A stretch of DNA of 64,000 bases from Reticulitermes lucifugus. Its lineage: Eukaryota; Arthropoda; Insecta; Blattodea; Rhinotermitidae. Each line of letters starts with the position of its first letter. Within the stretch, counting starts at the first letter, position 1. The position numbers and the translations under genes are program-made. Below the pieces are notes generated by a model. It made no database searches. It saw nothing but the letters and a program-made list of their open reading frames with translations, and was not told the origin of the DNA. The DNA is taken from the NCBI GenBank assembly GCA_026260175.1, contig JAKCWW010000283.1, forward strand, positions 54,054 to 118,053, written 5' to 3'. Shown in pieces: positions 45,395 through 56,147 of the stretch.

Positions 45395-45701
45395 TACCTT
45401 ATTACCTAGGTGCCGGGATAGCGCAGACGGTATAACGAATCGCTACGTGCTGGACGGTCCGGGGATCGAATCCCGGTGGGGACGATGTTTTCCTCACCCG
45501 TCCAGACCGGCCCTGAGACCCACCCAGCCTCCTATAAAATGGGTACTGGGTCTCTTCCCCGAGGGTAAAATGGCCGGGGGGTGGCGTTGACCACCCACCC
45601 CCATCTAGTGCTGCGGTTAAAGAAAGAGTAGAGCTATACCTCTACTTCCCCTCTGGGCCTTCATGGCCCGTTCTAGCTAGAACTTTACCGTTACCTTATT
45701 A
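45395..45701 (+). mobile_element. SINE2, full length, 10-bp TSD
   Basis: The best SINE2 in the window. CCGGGATAGCGCAGACGGTA (box A region) and GGGGATCGAATCCCGG (box B) come first. The body has CCCGTCCAGACCGGCCC, GAGGGTAAAATGGCCGG and CCACCCACCCCCATCTAG, and the 3' part CTATACCTCTACTTCCCCTC then TAGAACTTTACC. TACCTTATTA lies on both sides (45395-45404 and 45692-45701), setting an insert of about 287 bp. Confidence 0.95.
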
Positions 45702-46194
45702 TCAGGTGGCATCAACCTATAGCAATCAAGACACCGAAATCTGCATCTGTGATTTGTTAATCTGTGTGTTGAAGTTGTACGAAGGTTGAATGTTTAACTT
45801 TAACGTGTCTCGGCGTATCTCTGTAACATGGAAAGCTATGGGAGTTAGAAAAATATTACTGCTCAAACTTATGCTTATTTATATCTAATTTATTATTAAA
45901 ATTAAATTTTTAATTTTAATACATGATTAATAAAATTTTAGCTTTACTTTATACCAAATGTACCGTAGAGTATTATATGTTAAACAGTAATACCTAACTG
46001 CGGACACATGTACCTCTGGCTGTTTATTAGACTAAATGGCACTGGTAATGATGTAGAAGTTAGCATTGCAAAGCGTATGGCAATAAATAGGACATAAATA
46101 CGTGGAGGTTTTCAAGAACGAGTAATATAGCATTATACAAACCGCAAGGTACGTACAACATGCATATTATAATTCTCTTAGTCGTTTATGACGC

Positions 46195-46232
<38 letters not shown>
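46195..46232. repeat. (TAA)n microsatellite
   Basis: About twelve uninterrupted TAA units. Confidence 0.97.
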
Positions 46233-46696
46233 GGCTTTTCTAGAAATTTTTCTGGTCAATTATTCTGCACATTTTAAATTTAGGTTTTATCTGTATGTTC
46301 TAATTAATTATGTTACAAGATTGTTCTAAACGTTTTTTATATTACCTATTAAGAGTATTACTTATGAGTATTACAAAATACTTTTCCTTTGGGATTTCTT
46401 TTAAATCCTTTGAATCTGACGTGCATATGAATTATGTGTGAATTGACATTTCGTAATTCACAGAAAAAAATGATCCCTAATATAAAGATCAGTTAGTTAG
46501 TGTTCCTTAGGGAAATGATTGGTGTTTATTGTGAGAATCACACGAAACAAATAATTACAATTCGTGACAAACGTGCAAGAATTCAAACACAGTGTTGCAG
46601 CAGGTGGCTTGTACGTAGTTACCACTGTGCTGTAGAAGGTTAAAACTCCTAACAAAAGTAAGGCTCTCCGATCTTCCTGTTTTTCAAGAGGAATAT

Positions 46697-46965
46697 AGAT
46701 AAAGTTTTCTCTGTGCAACCCATGAAGGCATATGGAAGGAATGTAGGTGTACCTCCACTTAAAACAGCAGCACTAGAAGAAGGTTAATGGACGTTTTCAC
46801 GCCCTGGTACGGAGCTTCCGGCACTCATTGTGTAGGAGGGTAGGTGTATGCCGGCCTGGACAGTTTGCAGAGAAATAAAATGTGTTTGCCTCTTCCGGGA
46901 ATCGAACCGCAATTCGTCGATGGTTCAGACTATATTCTAATCACTATACTGACTACTTAGAAGAA
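46697..46965 (-). mobile_element. SINE2, antisense, nearly full length
   Basis: On the minus strand: GTCAGTATAGTGATTAGAAT (box A region), GCGGTTCGATTCCCGG (box B), CTGTCCAGGCCGGCATAC, and the 3' part CTTCATGGGTTGCACAGAG. Confidence 0.85.
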
Positions 46966-47814
46966 ATATTAGTACATTATCCGTGATAATACTATAATTA
47001 AAATACTAAAAAGCACTAAAGTATCAAAATTACTGATTCTGCTCTATGTACTGATTGACCTTAAGGAAACGAAAAAAGTCTGGAAATTTAAAAAAGGAAA
47101 AAATAAATCGTGCTTTGTGGAGACCTCGTTTTGAAAGAATCTATGGGCCTGTCGCAAGACAGACTACCTAATTAGTTAAGTAATTCGTCCATGTGAAGAC
47201 ATCCACGCATTATATTCTCCTATGCTAGTAGACTACAGAGGCTGTACAAACATGGCGAACAAATCTGTCTCTTACTCTCACTATGTTTTACAAGGACGTA
47301 TCAAGACCAGTCACAACAATGGCGTACATACTGGCACTGCAATTTTGATGAGCTTGAAATATTTTAAAACAAAGCAAAATTTAGTTTACCCTCTGTCTTT
47401 ACGACCAGGTAGCAATGCATCATTGTTTGCTATTGTCATTTTAAGTGCTAGTACTTTGTTTAGCAAAACACGTCTGTCAAGTTGAAACAGACAGAAGTAG
47501 GTGGAGCTAATGTGGAAACAATGGCCAGTAAAGATGTGATTGGTGTCCACTTGCAGCTCACAGAACAAGTAAAAACTATGATTAATGCTGTTAATACAGA
47601 CTGAGGGATTGGTGAAAGGAAAACAGAAGGTGCCCACCCTACATCGTCGAGGTTTCTGTAATACCCTCCTTCACTGTCTTAATTACAACAGAGAGAATTG
47701 ATAACATTTTATTTTACTCTTACGTTCCTCAAACAAATTTGATGAAAGAAATCGATGTGTTTAAAGTTAAAATCAACTTTGCCCCATTGCCTAAGCATTA
47801 CACCATGAAGTGGT
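46966..47814. other. No recognisable feature
   Basis: Short frames only (87 and 83 codons, overlapping on opposite strands). Confidence 0.5.
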
Positions 47815-47970
47815 ATAGAGGAAGGGAAGGTAAAACTCCATTTATTCTAGATCTCGGCACTGAATATAGGTAAGTAGGATCGTTAGGTCGTTTTACTCGG
47901 GGAGGAGTCTCCGGAACTCCACGAAAGGAAGATTAGAGAGCCCTGGGACCAATCTGAACGTGGCGGTCAG
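47815..47970 (-). mobile_element. SINE2 body fragment, antisense
   Basis: On the minus strand: GTTCAGATTGGTCCCAGGGC, then CTCCCCGAGTAAAACGACC, then CCGAGATCTAGAATAAATGG and TTTTACCTTCCC follow the SINE2 body and tail. Confidence 0.6.
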
Positions 47971-48140
47971 ACAGTACGGAGGCAACAGATTGACTTACAT
48001 ATTAATTGACTTGCTTTGTAGCAGAACCCGGCTAGTCGGTTGTCGAGATACAAGCGTATGGAAAGACGGAGAGAATGATCTTAATATAGGTAGTGCGCCG
48101 TGCTGCGAACGTACATGAAAGTGCCTCATGTGGAAATCAT

Positions 48141-48167
48141 GTGTGTGTGTGTGCGTGCGTGTCTGTG
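48141..48167. repeat. GT-rich microsatellite
   Basis: GTGTGTGTGTG followed by GCGTGCGTGTCTGTG. Confidence 0.85.
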
Positions 48168-48384
48168 ACGTATCGTCAGATTTTATTAAATTTCTACAAG
48201 GGAACTTGCACTAAGTTTTATCAGACATGATCAAGTTTAAGCGGTACTGACCTACAATACAGTACATTTTACTTAGGACCATTAATGGTAAACATGCATA
48301 AAACTGCAAAAAACGCCGTTGGGATATCTATGTACTACATTATGGAGTGGATGGTTTGCATTTTTATTTCTGAATCTGCTGTCC

Positions 48385-48539
48385 CTATATAAGATGGCCA
48401 TTGACAGGTGGCGGGCTCTTGTGAGTGCGGTAATGAACCTTAGGGTTCCATAAAACGCGGGGAATTTCTTGACTAGCTGACGACCTGTTAGCTTCTCAAG
48501 AAGGACTCTGCTCCATGGAGTTAGTTAGTTAGTTAGTTA
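48385..48539 (+). pseudogene. LINE 3' end, TTAG-tailed family
   Basis: The frame reads DRWRALVSAVMNLRVP then a stop, the C-terminal tail of the LINE polyprotein. The 3' region (AATTTCTTGACTAGCTGACG, GCTTCTCAAGAAGGACTCTG, CTCCATGGAG) and a (TTAG)n tail (48521-48539) follow. It is 5'-truncated to about 155 bp. The same 3' end recurs antisense at the window edge. Confidence 0.9.
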
Positions 48540-48599
48540 TTGATATGTGTCTGTCTCTTCTTCAAGTACTGCTACACCGGTTGGCAGATTTTTATCACA

Positions 48600-48790
48600 C
48601 TTACTATGAATGTTAAACATAAAATACTTGTCCCTGAAGATGATCGCAGGAAGGGATCGAAACATGTTCGACTGGTTTACAGGGATTATAATATTATTAT
48701 TATATTATTATAATACATAAAAAATAAAAATAATCAGATTGCATTTGTTGGTTGAGTATTTTATGTTTGATTGATTGCAATGCACGGTAT
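48600..48790. mobile_element. Foldback family A-like element
   Basis: AACATAAAATACTTGTCCC on the left faces GAGTATTTTATGTTTGATTG on the right. GATTGCATTTGTTGG on the right is the family A end (CCAACAAATGCA) in reverse. A hammerhead-like motif lies in the left half. The middle is a TTATAATATTATTA run. Confidence 0.65.
48628..48672 (+). ncRNA. Hammerhead-like ribozyme motif
   Basis: CTGAAGA (48634-48640), one unpaired T, stem II GATC/GATC with a nine-base loop, GAAACATGTT (48659-48668), so U sits at position 17. Stem III is the palindrome ACATGT. I see no convincing stem I. Confidence 0.5.
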
Positions 48791-49429
48791 GAATGATATA
48801 AAATTTACTATGAATGTCCTGTCTCCTTTGTACACCTACTTCGTACTACTTTATTTTGAACTGCAACAACTTTCCTGTGCAGAGTGAAGAAATACTTGAA
48901 AGAAAGTGGGAATAAAGAGGTCTCTCCAGAATATTTTGTTAATTGGGAAATAAAATCGTGGTTAAAGTTAATATTAAGCTACTAACCTCGGTATTAACGC
49001 GGTTCCGAACGCCACGCTAAAGCCACATTGTGAATTACGACTGATAATGATTTGTCGCTGAAGCAGTTTCCGTATTCGTAGTTTCAAGACTCCCTCACAG
49101 ATAGCACCACCTGCCCCACCCTAGTTCACACGATTCGAGATTGCAATCGGTATGCGATTATATGCTGTTGCATTGCGGAATGGAATATATGTACACTTCA
49201 TCAAGATATTTTTTCAATTACTTTAACTTTTTCGGGGTAAATTCCAGTTTATCATGATTTAACAAGGATTGAAAAGTTTATTTTATTGGAATAAACACTC
49301 TTTGCGGGTTTATGTATATCACTGACGTGTTATTTATTGCGAGTAAAAATGTATTGCTGTAGTTTGATAAAAATTAGCTAGCAATAGTGTACCTAAGATC
49401 TGGAGACTATGAAAAAAATTAGTGTTGGA

Positions 49430-49765
49430 ACTTAATTCAAATTTTTCTTTCTTTCTTTCTTTCTTTCTTTATTCCTTTACTAGCATTATTTCCATTTTGT
49501 ACGAATCTATGGATGAAAAGATCTACATGCTCTCTCTGTGCCTGCAACCTTCCTTTTCAATTTTTTCCCACGTGTTTTTCTTCTCCTAATATCTTCTGCT
49601 GCCTGGCTGGACCGTCTTGTTTTGGGTCGTTGGATGTTTCTCTTTCCTTTAAATTTTATTTTCGTTGCCCTTCTCAGTATCCTTGCTCAATCTATTCTTT
49701 TTACAATACTTCAAACGATTGTAATAATTTCTTTTACTCTGTCAACAGACACTTAATTCAAATTT
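49430..49765 (-). mobile_element. 5'-truncated LINE insertion with perfect 15-bp TSD and (GAAA)n tail
   Basis: ACTTAATTCAAATTT is repeated exactly at 49430-49444 and 49751-49765. The insert between (about 306 bp) reads on the minus strand and ends in (GAAA)n (plus 49445-49470, TTTC units). A minus frame gives basic C-terminal pieces: ARILRRATKIKFKGKRN, IQRPKTRRSSQAAEDIRRRK, KLKRKVAGTERACRSF, then a stop. This resembles the G-(R/K)-P-x-x-R-W and D-R-x-x-W region of non-LTR retrotransposon tails, though the Trp residues are lost. Two stops upstream confirm decay or frame errors. The duplication and simple tail are hallmarks of target-primed reverse transcription. Confidence 0.88.
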
Positions 49766-49769
49766 CTAT

Positions 49770-50639
49770 AGAAATTTAATTTCTACTCCCATCACGTTTT
49801 GGTTTCCCTTAACACTTCTTCACATTTTAATTTAAATTGTTGTAATTTTTTATTTTTTAGTGTAAGAGTCCTTGTGTCTGTGTTAAAGAGTCGTATCGGT
49901 TTCAAATTTAGTATCCTTTTTTAAATTGTTGATTTACACTCTTTTAGATATCTGTGTTCCACAACACCTGTTCTATCTCTAACATCATAAGACACAGAAA
50001 TATTTATTATGCATATTACTATTACTATCATTTCGATGTCATTCTCTATTTTTGTTCCTCATTTTAGTTGAGTTTCCAACAAATAAATAAATAAAGCAAT
50101 TGTTAGTCGCATTAAAATTTTTGTCATTCACTTTTATCCTCAAATTTACTCGAAATGTTAATAATCATCATCACTTTTATTCTCTATTTTTTTTTGTGAA
50201 AAATTTTATTGATTCTTTGACAAGGATAATCTATATTCGCAAAGTATTTGACTTTGCAGTGCTAAAAATTAATTTTTATGTAAGTTGTTAAATGTTTAAT
50301 GTATCGATGCACATTTCAGGTGCTGGTTGAGCATCTTAGTGCTGTTTAATCCCGTACCATGTGTCATGTCGTAGAATTTCAGTAATATTTATGCACTTTG
50401 ACGAAAATAACAGACCTCCAGTTAGACATTTGGGGAATTTCCGATATTTAGAGCAGTGTGGCAAGGTAATGAAACTGTCGCTCTTTATTGTGAGCACACA
50501 TAAGTAAGCTTTGTTTCTGTGGCAACGGAAGTCCTCCAACGACAACGCAGTAGAACAGCTGAGAAGAACTTACGTTTTTGAAATTAAAGTTGGGTTAAGA
50601 CGAAATGAGAGATAAAGCAGATTGCCACTCTGCACAGCA
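49770..50639. other. No recognisable feature
   Basis: AT-rich. Short frames only. Confidence 0.55.
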
Positions 50640-50840
50640 TGTAGCCATATGAGACAGTGTAGGTATAGCTCCACTCATTCTTAACCTCGGCGGTAGATGG
50701 AGGTGAATGGTCAGATTTCCCCCGGAGAAAGTGCACCAAAACCGGTCTGGAAGGTTTGGAGAAGAGAATAGTTTCTTGTATGTACGGGGATACGAAGCAA
50801 AATTCTTCGGTAGTCCAACCAGTGGAGAGGAGACGTAGAA
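50640..50840 (-). mobile_element. SINE2, antisense
   Basis: On the minus strand: CCTTCCAGACCGGTTTTGGT, GGTCAGATTTCCCCC reversed in the body, CCATTCACCTCCATCTACC, GAGGTTAAGAATGAGTGGAG and CTATACCTACACTGTCTCAT follow SINE2. The head is poorly preserved. Confidence 0.75.
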
Positions 50841-50984
50841 AATATAAGCTGCACATGTGCCGTTTCTTAGGACATTGCTAGGAATAAATTCGCAAGACAA
50901 AATACCAAATAATACGAGGAAATAAAAAGAACTCCTTGTAAATGGAAAGATGGTAGAAGAGGCAAAGTTATATCATTTAGAAAC

Positions 50985-51500
50985 AACGTGTATCATATGT
51001 ATGATTCTGCATTTAGATAAAACGTGTATCATATGTATGATTCTGCANNNNNNNNNNNNNNNNNNNNNNNNNNNNNNNNNNNNNNNNNNNNNNNNNNNNN
51101 NNNNNNNNNNNNNNNNNNNNNNNNNNNNNNNNNNNNNNNNNNNNNNNNNNNNNNNNNNNNNNNNNNNNNNNNNNNNNNNNNNNNNNNNNNNNNNNNNNNN
51201 NNNNNNNNNNNNNNNNNNNNNNNNNNNNNNNNNNNNNNNNNNNNNNNNNNNNNNNNNNNNNNNNNNNNNNNNNNNNNNNNNNNNNNNNNNNNNNNNNNNN
51301 NNNNNNNNNNNNNNNNNNNNNNNNNNNNNNNNNNNNNNNNNNNNNNNNNNNNNNNNNNNNNNNNNNNNNNNNNNNNNNNNAACGTGTATCATATGTATGA
51401 TTCTGCAGTTAGATACAACGTGTATCATATGCATGATTCTGCAGTTAGATAAAACGTGTATCATATGCATGATTCTGCAGTTAGATACAACGTATATCAT
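50985..51500. repeat. Minisatellite, 36-bp unit, with a phase-preserving gap
   Basis: The unit is AACGTGTATCATATGTATGA then TTCTGCAGTTAGATAC. Unit starts fall at 50985, 51021, then 51381, 51417, 51453, always 36 apart, and the N run (51048-51380) spans exactly ten units in register. It contains the palindrome-rich ATCATATGTATGAT. As 36 is a multiple of three, frames on both strands stay open, giving repeats such as TCIICMILQLDT; these are by-products. Confidence 0.95.
51048..51380. other. Assembly gap or masked run (333 N)
   Basis: Lies within the 36-bp minisatellite. Confidence 0.99.
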
Positions 51501-52139
51501 AAGTACGATTCAAGGTAACGAACTACAAAAATTAGCTTACCTATTTAATCTCAAAGGAGAGAGAAACTGGGGAAGACCCAAAAGTAGAAAGAAGTACCAG
51601 ATTTAAAGCTTCTAACTATCGGAATGGGCTTGTAGCATGCAGTCTTCTTACTGGGATAATAATGTTAGTCCTAGTAACGTTTCAGGCAGGTGGTACAAAT
51701 AAGCAAAATTTACCTCTGCCTATATTTAAAATATTAAGAAATTACCTTGGTAGTGGAAACACCAAATTAACCAAAACATGAAAGTGCCTTATCTCTATTT
51801 TTAAGGTGTTTAGTAATTAAAGTACTTTATTTCTCAATTACGTTTCAATGACTTGGCTTAAATTCTTGCTGATGTATCGTGCTGTATCTTTTTGTTTTGC
51901 AAATGCCGATTTTGCGACGCAACAGTTTTTTATATCTTACTCAACATTTCCACCTTGGCCCTGAGGCCTGTCTAGCCTATACTCTGAGTAGTATGGCCTC
52001 TCTTTTCAGTATCAAAGGCCGAGGTAACGTAAAGTTCATCATTCACATCAATCTATTGCCGCGACAGTCGTCCCTATCGTTTGCTTGTGCGTCCTGCACG
52101 CCATGTGCATCTTCACTTCTTCACTGTAGTTTGGTTTAG
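51501..52139. other. No recognised gene
   Basis: KGERNWGRPKSRKKYQI just after the minisatellite (51550-51605) hints at a LINE tail, too short to call. An 86-codon plus frame ending at 52139 is unrecognised. Confidence 0.4.
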
Positions 52140-52360
52140 CTTAGCTTTTACCATCTGAGCAGGGATCCTCTTCACACTGCACCACACCAAACGTCCTATT
52201 GGATACCGGGGCTGTTTTCCTTGTAGTAAAGCTGCCCTAGCGTGAAGCTGATCACTCACCACCATCTCGTAATGAAATTACGAATGACTGGAGCTATATC
52301 TCCACCAAATAAGTCTTCGTGGCATGCACTGGGACCATTTTACTTTACCTTAGTTTAATT
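52140..52360 (+). mobile_element. SINE2, 5'-truncated
   Basis: GGGCTGTTTTCCTTGTAGTA, GCGTGAAGCTGATCACTCAC, CACCATCTCGTAATG, GAGCTATATCTCCACC and CATGCACTGGGACCATTTTA give the SINE2 body and tail. Confidence 0.78.
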
Positions 52361-52714
52361 CCAGCTGTTTTTAAGCTTTCTGTTATGCAGTGTAGTTAGT
52401 TTCTTCCATATTGTTCAAATGAGATGCAACATGTTAGAAATAAAGTGAAAATTTATATATTCTTCGCACACAGTGTAATTTATGAACGCATAATGAGGAG
52501 CGCTGTCTGTGCGTCCGTATTTAATCTTTGAAACATATCAAGACATTGTGATAAAATTTTGTGTTGTGGCCCGCAAGAAATTTATCGGCCGATTTATTCT
52601 TGTTTCTTACAAGTTAACAGAATTCATCCCGTTTATGAGGGATCCCACATAAAACGTACACAAAGATTATAATCTTCTATTATGAGCTGCATTTTGCTTG
52701 CAATTTAAGTCTGT

Positions 52715-52775
52715 ATTTAGCCTGATGATGGATTATTTAACCCAAAACATGTAGCATTTTTTTAAATATATATTG
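52715..52775 (+). mobile_element. Family A-like ribozyme-arm fragment
   Basis: CTGATGA (52722-52728), T, GG...CC, then AAAACATGTAGC and ATTTTTTTAAATATA. The GAAAC box reads AAAAC, so G12 is lost. The flank is shared with the 32.3 kb hairpin. Confidence 0.6.
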
Positions 52776-52902
52776 TCGTGTTGGGCTGATAATGAAATGT
52801 TGTTTTTACTGTTTCGTATAATCTCAGCTAAAAAAGAATTTATAGAACTGCTCAAAAGTGCTTTGTGGTAGGTATATATATAATTTTATAGTGGCTTGAA
52901 TG

Positions 52903-53060
52903 CAGATATATTAAGATCTGAGGTTCTTACAGTGGTGGTGCTGAAGATTCAGGTCTTCTGGGACGTTACATTTTCGACTGCGCGGCTCTGAAGACGAAGA
53001 CACTGCACAACGTCTGTAAAAATTTAGTCGTTGACACGGCGTAAAATTCCAGCAGATTTA
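52903..53060. mobile_element. Foldback family B, internally deleted
   Basis: AGATCTGAGGTTCTTACAGT and GGTCTTCTGGGACGTTACAT form the left end. CTCTGAAGACGAAGACACTG then CAACGTCTGTAAAAATTTA and GACACGGCGTAA form a collapsed right arm. Confidence 0.68.
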
Positions 53061-54334
53061 AATCGTTGTCTGTCACAGTAATTGGTAAGGCCTACCCTTC
53101 CCAGCAAGGTACCTCCCAAATAAAATTCACCCGTATTATTGGTGAGTTAACCCGTTCAATCAGAATTGTTAAAACATATTATTTTCGACGTGTACTAAAT
53201 TGAAATAGCTACACAATGTGATAGGAAGAAACGATTGACTAATTGAAGTTAATAGATAGCAGTTATATCATAGACTGAAGAAGCAACCCCACCCAGTGTC
53301 ACCACTCACCCACCATTGTTGCTAATCTGTTACAGGGGGCTTCTGCAATAGGTGGAGGAAGTGAGATTCGCTTCACGTGGAGACGGTAAAAAAATTTATG
53401 GTTAGGGCTTCTAGAATTTTCTTTTTAAAAGTCGTTTCAAGACTGTCGATTAGAAAAAAAAACGTATCACCAAGGAGAATTATTAACGCTATAGAATGTA
53501 AACAAACGCACGACAATTGGTTTCTGCATGGCTGATGCGACGAAATGCCCGCCAGAGCGTGTCTCGTCCAACCGCGACCTCTGATGCACTCACTCGACTA
53601 CGAAATTGAGGCCTCGTACTGAAATATGAGTCACGGCTAACGGACGAGTCTTCGTAGGGCCATTTTTTCCTTTCTTATTGCGATTTCGTTTACGACGTTT
53701 TTAATTGCGAGACTTCTTCGAAGATACCGGGATAATATTACAATGATTTAAGGAGGAAACAAGAAATACGTATAGAAAAGTGAAGAGAAACATGTTGGAA
53801 CACCGGATCTGACTGTACGTAATTGAAATGAGTTTTTCGATATAGATCATAAATATGTGTTATTTATTTATTTTGTTTTATTTAACGACATCAGTAACTC
53901 AGACTATATGGCGTCTAACGTCGACGCTAAGGGCTGAAAGACTCAGCATCATAACCATTACATTTAAATTGTACTTTATAATATGCCATTAGTAAGATAT
54001 AAAAGAAAGCACGAGGGATTGAAATAAGATGGGCGGATTAGGTTCTGGTCTATGCTGATTGTGATTCTTTGTCGTATACCATAAGGAATAGGTCAGCACT
54101 GTATTAAGCGATAGTAAGGAAATTTGTCTAATAGTAAGTGATGAAAACTCTTACGTTCATACTCGTGTCTCGTCAGCAGAATGTGGAAAGAATTACAACA
54201 AAAAGATACTTAATAAAACAATTGAAAACTTAGCAATATTCAGATATTTGTGGATGACACCAGCAAATGGAGAGAGAGCATTTAAGTAAAATTAAGAGCA
54301 AATTAAACACGGGGAATTCTTGCTAACATTTTGT
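53061..54334. other. No gene recognised; CpG-rich patch at 53510-53670
   Basis: About 14 CpG in 150 bases (for example CGTCCAACCGCGACC) in otherwise CpG-poor DNA. No protein motif. Confidence 0.45.
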
Positions 54335-54840
54335 TCAGAATTGTTATGTGCCCGTTTGCTACCGAACTATTAAAAAATAAAGAAAATTGGTATACGTGAA
54401 AGTATACGTGTTTTTATGGATGTGGCTCTAGGTTTATAACTTGAAGGAATTAACATAAACCAATTGTGTTTGAGAACAGGACGCTAGGATAATATTTGGA
54501 CATAGGATGGGAGAAGCGGCAGTGGTTGGTAGAGAAATGAGCTGTGAGAAGCTTCATGATTTGTAATCCTTGCCACCTGTTGCTAGGAATGAAGAAACCA
54601 AGGATAATGTGATGGGCATGACATGTGGCACGCATGGGGAATTAGAGAAAGACATATCGTGTTTAGGAGAATATATCTGAAGGAAATGGGTTACTTAGAA
54701 GAACTAGACGTAGATGGGATGGTAGGTCGTTAAGAAATAGGAGGGAGTGTGTTAAATACATTCGTCTAGCTTAGGACAATATGACAAAAGCAGCTTGCTG
54801 TGAAAATGATAAGGAATTTGGAAACCTATATAATACAGTG
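54335..54840 (+). pseudogene. LINE ORF2 C-terminal fragment, frameshifted
   Basis: Across several frames: FENRTLG then IFGHRMGEAAVV, REMSCEKLHDL, then VMGMTCGTHGELEKDIS, matching the R-V-F-E-N-x-x-L-R-x-I-F-G to G-H-V-A-R order seen at 35.5 kb. There are many stops and no tail. Confidence 0.72.
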
Positions 54841-55009
54841 AATTGCTTTACTGACAATCAAGACGGTCTTCGCTGAATTTGGTTAATTGGTTAATAGTGC
54901 CTGGCCTCATTTTCATGTGCCGATTGTCTAGAAATCTGGGAGCCTCAACCTCCTGGAAGCCTAAGGGTCTGTCCAGGCCTGTAACGGGATTGCTAAAAAG
55001 TTACTTGCG
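54841..55009. other. No recognisable feature
   Basis: Short spacer. Confidence 0.5.
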
Positions 55010-55135
55010 CAAGAAATTATGACTATGGTAAATATTCCAGTGTTCTGGGAAATTACGCCTCCTAGGTTGGTGTAGATACACAATTATTTCGTAGGGGCTT
55101 GTTGCCACTATCGTCAGGGTGAAAACTGCAGTAAG
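55010..55135. mobile_element. Foldback family B fragment (one arm)
   Basis: GTGTTCTGGGAAATTACGCC, then ACAATTATTTCGTAGGGGC and TTGCCACTATCGTCAGGGTG. On the minus strand CTGACGA, a TAGTGGC/GCCCCTA stem (one mismatch) and GAAAT give a possible core with a changed base after GAAA. Confidence 0.6.
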
Positions 55136-55525
55136 AACTTAGATGTCGCAGCATATATGTCTATGAAGCTTTAGCCGTTCAGCATATTGGCTATAGTATC
55201 TAACATTGCGTCCCTATTAAGAAACTCCGCAAATTTCCCACTTAGAAGCTACACTTAGGGGTTACTTTTGATTTTAAGTATAAGAAATGATTATTTCGCC
55301 AAACAACATTAAAGTATTGATCTTCAAATGGAGATGCAGCGCAGCTTCTCCGAACTGTTAAACATTACTTGTAAGAACTAAAGGAATTCCAGCCTGCCTA
55401 TTCCATAAGGAGAGGTCACTGCGTAGCGAGCTTCAAAGGCATAACTGTGTAGTACATTTGAACCGTGCGTTTGTCTTATTTAATAAGATAACCAAACCAG
55501 TAAGCAAATACGTAACATACATAAA

Positions 55526-55565
55526 TCATCATCATCTTCATCGTCATCATCATCACCATCATCGT
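55526..55565. repeat. ATC-rich microsatellite, imperfect
   Basis: ATCATCATC with TTC, GTC and ACC variants. Confidence 0.88.
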
Positions 55566-55886
55566 GAACGTGTCTAAGGTTTAGGTGCTAGAACACGTTC
55601 CTTCAAAGCTCGAGGTTTTCTTGGTCTTTCCATTTTCGTCTAGGTCATCCTATGTCCCATCGTCCGTGGGACTCGCATTAGAGAGTCAGTCTTGTTAGTC
55701 GACACGTGTCCTGTCGTTTCAGGTGATACAAGCAGTTCTTCTGAACAAAAGTAGTTTTATATACAGCGTGTTTCAGCCACTTTAACCTAATTTTTCAACC
55801 CAGTACTTTGTTCTGTAAACTCAGAAAATATGTTACGGAAAAGGAAGAAGAAATTTAGAAAGCCCTATGTATATTATATCTGATAA

Positions 55887-56147
55887 GGAGTAGGTGACGG
55901 AGACAGTGATTATAATGGTGAAGAGGACAGTGCGATCTAAAATGATGACGAAAACGAAGGAGGGAATAATAGAAATAATAGTGAGGATTACGAAGATGAG
56001 GGTAATGTCAAGAATGACGATAATAACAAGAATTATGAAATTCTGCTTACGCCGACGGCTGCAGGATGTGCAGATGATGGGGACGAAGGTGAAGAAGTTA
56101 ATGAAGTTGAAGAGGATAATTATGATGATGTTGAGGAAGACTTTTGA
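55887..56147 (+). other. Acidic low-complexity frame with one stop
   Basis: In this frame the DNA reads mostly GAN and AAN codons. GVGDGDSDYNGEEDSAI is followed by a stop (55938-55940). About 68 more open codons follow, including EDYEDEGN and GDEGEEVNEVEED, ending VEEDF before a stop. The methionine-rich frame on the same strand (from 55894) is a shadow. It could be a pseudogene or exon for a disordered acidic tail, or simply a decayed GAT/GAA triplet repeat. Confidence 0.3.

Noticed and set aside
45378-45590. 70-codon plus-strand frame containing [18 protein letters not shown] as a gene
   Set aside because: It lies within SINE2 and its sequence is the translated SINE body. The same string appears in other SINE2 copies.
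50950-51606. 218-codon frame across the 51 kb gap as a repeat protein
   Set aside because: Most codons are N, and the visible part is the 36-bp minisatellite translated. Frames are open on both strands for the same reason.
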